Positions 18,121 through 26,133 of a stretch of DNA of 64,000 bases are shown here, piece by piece. The notes beneath the pieces were generated by a model. The model was not told where the DNA came from. It worked only from the letters and a program-made list of their open reading frames with translations, and ran no database searches. A program made the position numbers and the translations under genes. Every line of letters starts with the position of its first letter. Position 1 is the first letter of the stretch. Origin of the DNA: DASXAI01 sp963798445 (GTDB lineage: Bacteria > Actinomycetota > Acidimicrobiia > Acidimicrobiales > Ilumatobacteraceae); NCBI GenBank assembly GCA_963798445.1, contig CAWCTH010000003.1, forward strand, positions 1,178,001-1,242,000. The letters run 5' to 3'.

Positions 18121-18148
18121 GCCTGCCCTGGAAAGGTGACGGACAGGC
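18121..18148 (-). promoter_or_regulatory. Hairpin between aptamer and NlpC start (possible expression platform)
   Basis: On the minus strand GCCTGTCC (18148-18141) pairs with GGGCAGGC (18128-18121), one G-U pair, 12-nt loop. It starts inside the 3' end of the proposed aptamer and lies about 40 bases before the GTG. There is no U-tract, so a simple intrinsic terminator is not evident. Confidence 0.4.
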
Positions 18149-18295
18149 GTACGGCGACTACTTGGTGAGGGGGTTTCCGCCGCAACCCCGCCGCGCCACA
18201 CGAGAGCGCAGCAGCCGGTTCAACCTCCTCCCGCCCGCGGTCCGCCGCCATGGGGGACCAGCGCAGCAGGCTGAACGCCAGGTTGCGATTGGGTG
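18145..18295 (-). promoter_or_regulatory. Probable c-di-AMP (ydaO/yuaA-type) riboswitch upstream of NlpC/P60 gene
   Basis: On the minus strand the leader shows, in order, elements like the ydaO core: an AATCGCAACC start (about 18290), GGCGGACCG (18246-18238, compare GGGGGACCC), AGGTTGAACC (18226-18217, compare GGGTGAATCC), a variable stem ending in GGGGTTGCGG, then GGAAACCCCCTCACCAAG (18178-18161) and GTAGTCGCC (compare GAACCCGTCAGCTAACC and GTAGGCG). ydaO switches in actinobacteria typically control cell-wall hydrolases of this kind. The match is by eye, several core positions deviate, and no covariance model was run. Confidence 0.55.
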
Positions 18296-18398
18296 ACGGG
18301 TTTAGTTGACGGTCTGATGACAGCGCCAGGGCTAACGATGTGGCATCGGTCACAGCGCCGTTCGCCGGGCCGACTCCCACCGTGGTAGATCGGGGTCC

Positions 18399-19565
18399 GT
18401 GGACTTCACACCGAACCCCGATCACGAGCTCATCCGCGAAGGTGTTCGGGCGGTCTGCGCTGGCTTCGACGACGCCTACTGGCGCCATCACGACAGCCAC
18501 CACGAGTTCCCCTGGGACTTCTACCGGGCCATGGCCGACGGCGGCTGGGTGGGCATCGCCATACCCGAGCGCTACGGCGGCGGCGGCATGGGCATCACCG
18601 AGGCGTCGATCGTGCTGCAGGAGGTGGCGGCCTCGGGCGCCGCCATGAACGGCTGCTCGGCCATCCACCTGTCGATCTTCGGCATGGAGCCCGTCAACCG
18701 CCACGGCTCCGAGCAGATGCGCCAGACGTACCTGCCCCGGGTGGCCAGCGGCGATCTGCACGTGGCCTTCGGCGTCACCGAGCCCGATGCCGGCACCGAC
18801 ACCACGGCCCTCACCACCCGTGCCACTCGCGACGGCGATGTGTACATCGTGCGCGGCCGCAAGGTGTGGACCACGAAGGCGCTCTACTGCGAGAAGGTGC
18901 TCCTGCTCGTGCGCACCACCCCGCTCGAGCAGTGCGAGCGCCGCACCGACGGGCTCACCCTGTTGCTGGCCGATCTGCAGCGCCCCGAGGTCGACATCGT
19001 CCCCATCTCGAAGGTCGGACGCAACGCGGTGGTGTCGTGCGAGGTGCGCTACGACGACCTTCCGGTGGCGGTCACCGATCGGGTGGGCGAGGAAGGCGAA
19101 GGGTTCCGCTACCTCCTGAACGGCTTGAACCCCGAGCGCATCCTGGTGGCCTCGGAGGCGCTGGGCATCGGCCAGGTCGCCATCCGTCGTGCCGTGCGCT
19201 ACGCCAACGAGCGCGTCGTGTTCGGTCGGCCGATCGGCAAGAACCAGGGCCTCGCCTTCCCACTGGCGCAGGCCTACGCCGACCTGCGCGCTGCCGAGTT
19301 GGTCATCCGCGAGGCATCGTGGCGCTACGACAACGGACTGCCGTGCGGCGAGCAGGCCAACATGGCCAAGCTACTGGCCGCCGATGCCGGCTACGAGGCC
19401 GCCGACCGGGCCATGCAGACCCACGGCGGTTTCGGCTACGCCTCCGAATACGACGTCGAGCGCTACTGGCGCGAGGCCCGCCTCATGCGCATCGCGCCCA
19501 TCAGCCAGGAGCTGGTGCTGGCGTACCTCGGCGAGCACGTCCTCGGGCTGCCGCGGTCCTACTGA
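18399..19565 (+). CDS. Acyl-CoA dehydrogenase
   Basis: 388 residues of the FAD-dependent acyl-CoA dehydrogenase fold. Seen: PERYGGGGMGI, the substrate/FAD motif AFGVTEPDAGTDTTAL, WTTKALYCEKVLLLVRT, and the C-terminal signature THGGFGYASEYDVERYWREARL. The usual catalytic YEG near the C-terminus is replaced by RIAPISQELVLAYLGEHVLGLPRSY, a pattern found in a distinct FadE subgroup. Acyl substrate unknown. GTG 18399 is the start; it is divergent from the riboswitch-led NlpC gene. It sits inside the cox block, but no functional link is evident. Confidence 0.9.
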   Translation: MDFTPNPDHELIREGVRAVCAGFDDAYWRHHDSHHEFPWDFYRAMADGGWVGIAIPERYGGGGMGITEASIVLQEVAASGAAMNGCSAIHLSIFGMEPVNRHGSEQMRQTYLPRVASGDLHVAFGVTEPDAGTDTTALTTRATRDGDVYIVRGRKVWTTKALYCEKVLLLVRTTPLEQCERRTDGLTLLLADLQRPEVDIVPISKVGRNAVVSCEVRYDDLPVAVTDRVGEEGEGFRYLLNGLNPERILVASEALGIGQVAIRRAVRYANERVVFGRPIGKNQGLAFPLAQAYADLRAAELVIREASWRYDNGLPCGEQANMAKLLAADAGYEAADRAMQTHGGFGYASEYDVERYWREARLMRIAPISQELVLAYLGEHVLGLPRSY

Positions 19566-19593
19566 TGACGGCGGGGCTGACGGCGGCGGCCGC

Positions 19594-20148
19594 ATGACCG
19601 TGGCCGCCGTGCTGCTGGCCGCCGGCGGCGGCACGCGCTTCCGCGGCGATGCCCACAAGCTCCTCGCTCCCCTACGGGGCCAGCCGGTGTACCAGCACGC
19701 CCTGGCGGCGGCGAGAGCAGCCGACCTCGACGAGGTCGTCGTGGTGACCGGCGCCGTGCCCCTCGACCTGCCCCCCGATATCACCGTGGTGGCCAACGAC
19801 CGGTGGGCCGAAGGCCAGGCCACCTCGGTCCAGGCCGCCGTCACCCACGCCACCGCCGCCGGTCACGACGCCGTCGTGGTGGGACTGGCCGATCAGCCGT
19901 TCATCGAGGCCGAGGCGTGGCGCCGCGTCGCCGCGTCCGACGGTGCCATCGTCGTGGCCACGTACGCCGGCCGCCGGGGTAATCCCGTCCGGCTGCGCCG
20001 CGACGTCTGGCCCTTGCTCGCCACCGACGGCGACGAGGGTGCTCGTACGTTGATGAGAAATCGTCCCGACCTCGTGCGGGAAGTAGCGTGCCCAGGCGAT
20101 CCAGCCGACATCGACACTGTGGAGGACCTGCAGCGATGGAACTCGTGA
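19594..20148 (+). CDS. MobA/MocA-like molybdenum cofactor nucleotidyltransferase
   Basis: 184 residues with the NTP-transferase signature LLAAGGGTRFRGDAHKLL, DDGRWAEG-type loop (ANDRWAEGQATSVQAAV) and GLADQPFI. It probably attaches CMP or GMP to molybdopterin to make the dinucleotide form used by CoxL-type enzymes (MocA makes the cytosine form). Starts 28 bases after the acyl-CoA dehydrogenase and overlaps coxG by 13 bases, which supports a role in CoxLSM maturation. Confidence 0.88.
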   Translation: MTVAAVLLAAGGGTRFRGDAHKLLAPLRGQPVYQHALAAARAADLDEVVVVTGAVPLDLPPDITVVANDRWAEGQATSVQAAVTHATAAGHDAVVVGLADQPFIEAEAWRRVAASDGAIVVATYAGRRGNPVRLRRDVWPLLATDGDEGARTLMRNRPDLVREVACPGDPADIDTVEDLQRWNS

Positions 20149-20843
20149 ACGACTTCACCGTGAACGTGGCGGTGAACGATGCTTGGGTCATCCTCACCGA
20201 CGTGGAGCGGATCGCCCCCTGCCTGCCGGGCGCCCAGCTCCAAGAGGTGGAGGGCGACGTCTACCGCGGCGTGGTGAAGATCAAGGTCGGACCCATCCTC
20301 GCCCAGTTCAAGGGGCAGGCCACCTTCATCGAGAAGGACGACGTCAACCACAAGGCCGTGCTCAAGGCCGAGGGTCGTGACACCACCGGCAAGGGCAACG
20401 CGTCGGCGCTCATCACCGCGAAGCTGGAGCCCCAGGGCGACGCGGTCACCAAGGTCACCGTCTCGACCGACCTCACCATCACCGGCAAGGTGGCCCAGTT
20501 CGGCCGGGGCGCCCTGGCCGATGTGAGCACCAAGCTGCTCGGCCAGTTCGTCGACTGCCTGGAGACCACCGTGCTCGGCCCGTCGACGCAGGCCGAGGCC
20601 GAACCCACCCCGAGCGCCGGCAGCGCCGCGCCGGCCTCGGCACCGACAGCCGCCACCGCCCCTGAGGCCGCCGCCGGCGCCACCACGACCGACACCGGCG
20701 TGCGCAAGGTGGCCCAGCCCGAAGCGGCGCCCATCGACCTGCTGGACGCCGCCGGCGCGCCGCTGGCCAAGCGTCTCATTCCCGTCGGACTGGTGATCAT
20801 CGTGTTGCTGTTGCTGCTTCGCCGGCACCGCCGGAGTGACTGA
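20136..20843 (+). CDS. coxG: CoxG-type SRPBCC protein with C-terminal membrane anchor
   Basis: 235 residues. Residues 1 to about 148 are a CoxG/SRPBCC lipid-binding-like domain (VNDFTVNVAVNDAWVILTD ... CLPGAQL). An Ala/Pro/Thr linker (about 150-185) leads to one transmembrane helix (about 214-228) with the basic end RRHRRSD. CoxG is needed to bring CO dehydrogenase to the membrane, and mycobacterial work links it to quinone delivery; here it would couple CoxLSM to the respiratory chain. ATG 20136 lies inside the end of the nucleotidyltransferase gene; the stop overlaps DUF501 by 8 bases (GTGACTGA). Confidence 0.9.
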   Translation: MELVNDFTVNVAVNDAWVILTDVERIAPCLPGAQLQEVEGDVYRGVVKIKVGPILAQFKGQATFIEKDDVNHKAVLKAEGRDTTGKGNASALITAKLEPQGDAVTKVTVSTDLTITGKVAQFGRGALADVSTKLLGQFVDCLETTVLGPSTQAEAEPTPSAGSAAPASAPTAATAPEAAAGATTTDTGVRKVAQPEAAPIDLLDAAGAPLAKRLIPVGLVIIVLLLLLRRHRRSD

Positions 20844-21276
20844 GGACGACGACCAGATCGCCGTTGCCCGCTTGCTCGGGCGGCCTCCCGAGGGTGCCTT
20901 CGAGGTCGTCGTGCGCGATGCCTCGGGCGGACCCGTCGTGATCCTCAACTCACCGCTGCTCGACGACGGCCGGCCCATGCCGACGCGCTACTGGTTGGTG
21001 GGTCGCGCTGCCGTCCTAGCCGTGAGCCGGCTCGAAGCGGCCGGCGGGGTGCGCCGAGCCGAGGCCGAGGTCGACCCCGTGGCCGTGGCCGACGCCCATG
21101 CCCGCTACGCCGCCGATCGCGACCTCGCCCTGCCGCCGGGAACCACCGGACCCCGGCCGAGAGGCGGCGTCGGGGGCACCGCCACCGGGGTGAAGTGCCT
21201 GCACGCGCACTACGCCTGGCATCTCGCGGGCGGCGACGACCCGATCGGGCGCTGGGTCGCCGCACACCTCGAATGA
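20836..21276 (+). CDS. DUF501 family protein
   Basis: 146 residues. Conserved features: DDQIAVARLLGRPP, FEVVVRDASGGPVVI, PLLDDGRPMPTRYWL, and the C-terminal GVKCLHAHYAWHLAGGDDPIGRWVA with cysteine and histidines. The function of DUF501 is unknown; in actinobacteria it lies between ftsB and ppx (Rv1025 in M. tuberculosis). Here it follows coxG instead, with an 8-base overlap, and is joined to ppx by ATGA. Confidence 0.92.
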   Translation: MTEDDDQIAVARLLGRPPEGAFEVVVRDASGGPVVILNSPLLDDGRPMPTRYWLVGRAAVLAVSRLEAAGGVRRAEAEVDPVAVADAHARYAADRDLALPPGTTGPRPRGGVGGTATGVKCLHAHYAWHLAGGDDPIGRWVAAHLE

Positions 21277-22182
21277 CGCCGCGCCGCCATCGACATCGGC
21301 ACCAACTCGGTGCGGCTGCTCGTGCGCGACGGTGACCGCGACCTCGAGCGCCTTTCGGTGATCACGCGGCTCGGGGCCGGTGTCGACCGGACCGGGCGGC
21401 TCGATCCCGAGGGCATCGAGCGCACCCTCGACACGCTGCGGGCCTTCGCCGGCGTGCTCGACGGGCACGGCCGCCCGCCGTTACGGGTGGTGGCCACGTC
21501 AGCGGCGCGTGACGCCGCCAACCGCGCCGAGCTGTTCGGCGCCGTCGAGCCGATCCTCGCGGTGGCGCCCGAACTGCTGTCGGGTGAGGAGGAGGCCCGG
21601 CTGTCGTTCGCCGGTGCCGTGGCCGGCCTGGACCCTGCCGACGGACCCTTCCTGGTGATCGACATCGGTGGCGGCTCCACCGAGCTGGCGGTCGGAACCA
21701 CGACCGCCCAGGAGGCGTGCTCGCTGGACGTCGGGGCGGTACGCCTGACCGAGTCGGAGCTGCGTCACGACCCACCCCAGCCCGAGGAGCTGATCAACGC
21801 CATCGGGCTGGTCCACGACATGGTGGAGGACGCGCTGCGCGAGTTCGTCCCGAGCGCCCAGGACGCACCGGTGCTGGTCGGTGTGGGCGGCACCGTCACC
21901 ACCGTGGCCGCCGTCGAGATCGGCCTCGCCGTCTACGACCGCGACCAGGTGCACCACTTCCGGTTGAGCCGGGCCGCCGCCGAGGACGTGTTCCGGACCC
22001 TGGCCACCGAGCCGCTGGCCGATCGCATCCACAACCCCGGTCTGCAGTCCGAGCGGGCCGACATCATCGTCGGCGGCTGCTGCGTGCTGGTGGCCGTCAT
22101 GCGCCTGCTCCACGCCGACGAGCTGGTCGTGTGCGACGCGGATCTCCTCGACGCCCTCGTGGTGGAGCCGGCACCGGCATGA
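21273..22182 (+). CDS. ppx: Ppx/GppA phosphatase (exopolyphosphatase), 5' end apparently shifted by one base
   Basis: About 300 residues. Family motifs: AAIDIGTNSVRLLV (actin-like phosphate loop 1), VATSAARDAANR, LSGEEEARLSF, LVIDIGGGSTELAV, GVGGTVTTVAAVEIG and RADIIVGGCCVL. The family hydrolyses polyphosphate and/or pppGpp. No start codon precedes AAIDIGTNS in its own frame: the frame opens at a TGA (21274-21276). The expected ATG (21273, overlapping the DUF501 stop as ATGA) is one base out of phase between 21273 and 21283. A downstream GTG at 21310 would delete the essential first loop, so one extra base (mutation or error) is the best explanation. Confidence 0.85.
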
Positions 22183-22694
22183 CGGGTGCAACCGGCCCCA
22201 GCGTCCGCCCCGCCCAGGCCGCTGACGTGGCCGCCATCGTTGGTCTCATCAGGGACCTGGCCGAGTACGAACGGGCCCCGGATGAGGTGCACATCACCGA
22301 GGCGATGCTGCACGAGGCCCTCTTCGGTGCATCGCCGGCGGTGTTCGCCCATGTGGCCACGGCCGGCGACGCCGTCGTGGGATTCGCCCTGTGGTTCCTG
22401 ACGTTCTCCACGTGGGTCGGCCGCCACGGCATCTACCTCGAGGACCTCTACGTGCGGCCCGAGCACCGCGGCACCGGCCACGGGAGGGCGCTGCTGGCGA
22501 CCCTGGCCGCCATCGCCACCGAGCGGGGCTACGGGCGCGTCGAGTGGGCCGTGCTCGACTGGAACGAGCCGGCCCTCGGCTTCTACCGGGCGCTCGGGGC
22601 CGTCACCCTGGACGAGTGGCGCACCCACCGCCTCACCGGCGACGACCTCAGCAGGCTCGCCACCGGTGTTGATGGGTACCATCCCGCCCCGTGA
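22179..22694 (+). CDS. GNAT N-acetyltransferase (diamine acetyltransferase-like)
   Basis: 171 residues. GNAT fold with VRPAQAADVAAIVGLIRDLAEYE at the N-terminus, LEDLYVRPEHRGTGHGRALL (acetyl-CoA loop) and the C-terminal WNEPALGFYRALGA. This pattern is typical of spermidine/spermine acetyltransferase-like proteins, but the substrate is not shown. ATG 22179 overlaps the ppx stop (ATGA). Confidence 0.88.
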   Translation: MTGATGPSVRPAQAADVAAIVGLIRDLAEYERAPDEVHITEAMLHEALFGASPAVFAHVATAGDAVVGFALWFLTFSTWVGRHGIYLEDLYVRPEHRGTGHGRALLATLAAIATERGYGRVEWAVLDWNEPALGFYRALGAVTLDEWRTHRLTGDDLSRLATGVDGYHPAP

Positions 22695-23278
22695 TCAGGC
22701 TGTCCGGCCGGCGGGTGACGCTGCGCCCCCTCGTCCCGACCGACTTCCCCGCGTGGAGCGAGGTGCGGGTGCGCAACGAGGCGTGGTTGCTGAAGTGGGA
22801 GCAGGCCCGCATCCCGGGCATGCCCGACCCGACTCGGGAGCGCGAGGCGTTCGCGGTGCGCTGCAGCGCCCGCGAGCGCGAGCGCCAGCTCGGCGCCGGC
22901 TACGGGTTCGGCATCTTCGTGGACAACGCGTTCGCGGGCGAGATCAACTTGAACTCGGTGCAGCGGGGCTCGTTCCAGAACGCCTACGTGGGGTACTGGA
23001 TCGACGAGGCGAGGGCGGGCAACAGCTACATGCCCGAGAGCGTCATCGTGCTGGCCCGCTTCGGCTTCGAGGAGCTGCGGCTCCACCGGTTGCAGGTGGC
23101 CATCATCCCCCGCAACGCCAACAGTCGCCGGGTGATGGAGAAGCTGCGGTTCCGGGAGGAAGGGGTGGCGCGGCGCTACCTCGAGATCAACGGGGCGTGG
23201 GAGGACCACGTCCGGTACGCCATCACGTCCGAGGAGTGGGACGAGCGCCGCGCCGAGCTGGCGCGCGACTGGTTGTAG
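22691..23278 (+). CDS. GNAT N-acetyltransferase, RimJ/RimL type
   Basis: 195 residues: LSGRRVTLRPLVPTDF start, VGYWIDEARAGNSYMPES, then FGFEELRLHRLQVAIIPRNANSRRVMEKL, the RimJ/L acetyl-CoA-binding region. Such enzymes acetylate protein N-termini or small molecules. GTG 22691 overlaps the preceding stop (GTGA). It is the last gene of the plus-strand run; dispersed repeat copy B follows. Confidence 0.9.
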   Translation: MIRLSGRRVTLRPLVPTDFPAWSEVRVRNEAWLLKWEQARIPGMPDPTREREAFAVRCSARERERQLGAGYGFGIFVDNAFAGEINLNSVQRGSFQNAYVGYWIDEARAGNSYMPESVIVLARFGFEELRLHRLQVAIIPRNANSRRVMEKLRFREEGVARRYLEINGAWEDHVRYAITSEEWDERRAELARDWL

Positions 23279-23330
23279 CGGAGAGCTCGTGGGCGGCGCC
23301 GTCCCTGCGGAGTGCCTCGGTCAGTTGTCG

Positions 23331-23481
23331 TCACGGCGCGTGGTCGGCGACGGCCGCCGTCGTCCGTTCTCATCGCGGTTCAGTCGCAGATTCGACACTT
23401 TCACGCGCCGAGAAGCTCATCTGCACCCAGAATCAAGGCAGGCATGCTCACCCACCGTGGCGTTCGACCAACGGAGGCTCA
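23331..23481. repeat. Dispersed intergenic repeat, copy B (pair at 3850-3985)
   Basis: Shares with copy A the blocks tcacggcgcgtggtcg, gacggccgcc, gttctcatcgcg, cacgcgccgagaagc, atctgcaccc and tcacccaccgtgg, in the same order and strand. Copy B has a few extra bases (aaggcaggcatg) before the last block. It occupies most of the 353-base gap between two convergent genes; I see nothing else in 23482-23631. Confidence 0.75.
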
Positions 23482-23631
23482 CTGGGCGAGGACGGGGCCA
23501 CGAACAGTGTGCACGAGTCGACCAAACCGCCCGCATCGGCGCCACGGTGACAGGTGGCGCTATCGAGTGGTCCGAATTGTGTCCCCGGCATCCTTTCGCC
23601 CTCCGAGCCACGCCAGGAGGCGAAGCCGCCG

Positions 23632-25299
23632 CTAGAGGCGCGGCAGCTCGGCGGCGAGATCGTCGAGGCCGACAGGACCCAGCCGCAGTGCGCCGGTGTG
23701 CCACGCCTTGAGGTCGAAGGCGTCGCCCCGGGCGGCGTGGGCGGCGCGGGCGGCGTCCCGTCCGGCCAGCCACACCCGCTCCCCCAGCTTGTAGCAGATG
23801 GCCTGACCCGGCATGCCCAGGTAGCGGATCCACTCGCTGTGCAGGAAGTTGGGATCGGGGCCGCCGTGCTCCATCAGGAACTCGCGGCCGAGCTCTGGCG
23901 TCCAGCGCTCACCCGGGTGGAACGGCTGCCCCTCGGGAATGGGCATCTCGCAGTGCATGCCGATGTCGACGACGACCCGCGTGGCCCGCAACCGCTGACC
24001 GGTGAGGTAGCCGATGCGACGGTCCGCTGCGGTGAAGAACCCGAGCTCGTCCATGAGCCGCTCGGCGTACAGCGCCCACCCCTCGGCGTCGCCGGAGATG
24101 AACTCGATCCGTTGGTAGCGCGAGAGGCGATCGGCGGCCGACAGCCATCCGCCCATCTGGAGGTGATGACCGGGCACGCCCTCGTGGTACCAGGTGCTCA
24201 CGTCCTCCCAGATGGGGAAGCGGGTACGCCCGAGCGTGGGATACCAGGTCTGCCCCGGCCGGCTGTAGTCCTGCGAGGGCGGCGTGTAGTAGGCCGCCGC
24301 CGCAGTGCCGGGCGGTGCCAGCATGGCCTGCACCTTGCGGATGTCACCCGAGAGATCGAAGTGCGTCCCGTCGAGAGCGTCCATGGTCTCGGTCATGAGC
24401 GCCTGCAGCCAGACCAGCAACGCCTGCTCGCCCTCGATGGCCTCGCCCTCGGCGTTCAGGTGGGCGTAGATCTCGCCCAGCGACGCCCCGGGCAGGATGC
24501 GGGCGGCGACCCCGCGCATGTCGTCTTCGATGCGCTGCAGCTCCGTCCAGCCGTAGGCGTAGGCGTCCTCGACGTCCAGGGTGGCCCCCAGGAACTGCCG
24601 CGCCGCCACCACGTAGCGGTCGGCGCCCACCGCGTCGGGCACGCCCTCGGCGCGGGGGGCGTACTCCTCGCGCAGGAACCGGGTGATCGACACGAGCGCC
24701 TCGGTGGCCGCCACCGCGGCTGCGTCCAGCTCGGGACGGAGCTGCTCTGGACCCCCGGCGGCCAGCTCCACGAACCACGGTCCGGCGCCGGCCTCCAACC
24801 CCGCCCAGGTGGCCGTCTGCTCGGCACAGGCCAGCGCCTGGCGAGGAGCGGCCAGGAGGTTCTCGGCCATCCCCTCGCGCAGCGCCGCCTCGACCCGCTC
24901 GTAGGCCTGGGGCACGGCGGCGATCCGTTTGGCGACGTTGGCCCAGTCGTCGAGCGTCTCCCGCGGTGCGAGGTCGAAGACCTCCCGGACGGCCGAGATG
25001 GGCGAGCCGAAGATTCGCAACGCCCGCAGGTGCTCGTCGGCCTCGAAGGCCACCAACTCGGCCTGCAGCCGGTCCCGTAGCAGCGCCCCGCAGAGCCGCT
25101 CGGCGTCGTCGGCGGCGTCCAGGCGGTCGAGGGCGGCGAGCGTCGAGCGGCCCAGTTCGGCGCGCGCCGCCACCCCCTCGGGCGAGTAGTCGGCGATCTG
25201 ATCGTCGTAGGTCGGGTCGCCGACGGCCGTGGCCAGGTAGGGGTCGAGCGGGAGCATTGCGTCCAGGTACGCGTCGGCCAGCTCGCGGATAGGAGCCAC
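23632..25299 (-). CDS. DUF885 family protein (putative metallo-carboxypeptidase-like)
   Basis: 555 residues, a usual DUF885 length. The metal-site-like motif YHEGVPGHHLQ, the downstream SGDAEGWALYAERLMDELGF and TRVVVDIGMH are all present, resembling the gluzincin layout (HExxxGHH plus a later glutamate). No signal peptide is visible. Activity and substrate are not established for most of the family. GTG 25299 starts 7 bases after the enoyl-CoA hydratase stop, so the two form an operon. Confidence 0.87.
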   Translation of the reverse strand: MAPIRELADAYLDAMLPLDPYLATAVGDPTYDDQIADYSPEGVAARAELGRSTLAALDRLDAADDAERLCGALLRDRLQAELVAFEADEHLRALRIFGSPISAVREVFDLAPRETLDDWANVAKRIAAVPQAYERVEAALREGMAENLLAAPRQALACAEQTATWAGLEAGAGPWFVELAAGGPEQLRPELDAAAVAATEALVSITRFLREEYAPRAEGVPDAVGADRYVVAARQFLGATLDVEDAYAYGWTELQRIEDDMRGVAARILPGASLGEIYAHLNAEGEAIEGEQALLVWLQALMTETMDALDGTHFDLSGDIRKVQAMLAPPGTAAAAYYTPPSQDYSRPGQTWYPTLGRTRFPIWEDVSTWYHEGVPGHHLQMGGWLSAADRLSRYQRIEFISGDAEGWALYAERLMDELGFFTAADRRIGYLTGQRLRATRVVVDIGMHCEMPIPEGQPFHPGERWTPELGREFLMEHGGPDPNFLHSEWIRYLGMPGQAICYKLGERVWLAGRDAARAAHAARGDAFDLKAWHTGALRLGPVGLDDLAAELPRL

Positions 25300-25306
25300 T
25301 GGCCGC

Positions 25307-26062
25307 TCAGGACTTCTTGGAGATGCGGGCCTGCAAGGCGGCCAGGCGCTCCCGGAACCACGGCTGGCGGGTGCTCCAGAGCTGCGGCTCGATCTCGCGG
25401 TCGACGGCGTCGTCGTGGGCGACGATGCCGGCCATGTCGGCCAGGGTCTGCTTGGTCGTGACGACCAGCTCTCGCGGTGCCGAGGCCGCCTTGGCCGCCA
25501 TGGCGTGGGCGGCGTCGAGGAGGTCACCGTCGTCGAAGCAGCGATGCACCAGGCCGATGCGGGCCGCTTCGGTGCCGTCCACCACGTCGCCGAACAGCAC
25601 CAGGGCGGCCGCCGCCTGCGGTCCGACACCCCGGCGCAGCATCCACGTGTGGCCGCCGCCGGGGTGGATGCCGAGCTGCAGGAAGCGGGTGTCGAAGCGG
25701 GCCGAACGCCCCGCGACGCGCACGTCGCAGCCGAGCGCCATGTTCATGCCGGCACCGACGGCGGCACCGTTCACCGCCGCCAGGGTGGGCAGCGGGCTGC
25801 GGGCCACCCGCAGGAAGCCCTCGTAGATGTTGCGCAGGCTGGCGCCCTCGGCCTCGGCCAGGTTGCCCAGGTTGGCCCCCGCGCAGAACGCCGGCGGCGC
25901 ACCGGTGACCACCACCGCGCCGACGCTCTCATCGGCCTCGATGCGGTCCATGGCGGCGACGATCTCCTGCACCATCGGGGCGGTCAGGGTGTTGCGTTCG
26001 TCGGGGTTGTTGAGCGTGAGGGTGGCGACGCCGTCGGCCACGTCGACCACGACGAGGCTCAC
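25307..26062 (-). CDS. Enoyl-CoA hydratase/isomerase (crotonase) family protein
   Basis: 251 residues. Crotonase fold with oxyanion-hole segments FCAGANLGNL and GAAVGAGMNMALGCD. The second catalytic glutamate region reads RFLQLGIHPGGG with no glutamate at the usual QPE position, so hydratase activity is uncertain and an isomerase, thioesterase or other crotonase reaction is possible. GTG start at 26062. First gene of a two-gene unit with the DUF885 protein; divergent from the subtilase gene. Confidence 0.88.
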   Translation of the reverse strand: MSLVVVDVADGVATLTLNNPDERNTLTAPMVQEIVAAMDRIEADESVGAVVVTGAPPAFCAGANLGNLAEAEGASLRNIYEGFLRVARSPLPTLAAVNGAAVGAGMNMALGCDVRVAGRSARFDTRFLQLGIHPGGGHTWMLRRGVGPQAAAALVLFGDVVDGTEAARIGLVHRCFDDGDLLDAAHAMAAKAASAPRELVVTTKQTLADMAGIVAHDDAVDREIEPQLWSTRQPWFRERLAALQARISKKS

Positions 26063-26133
26063 GACGGCCTACCCGGAGACAGCAGAGATGCGTTCACGGC
26101 GGGGCAGTCTGCCACGGTCCTACAGTCGAGCCG

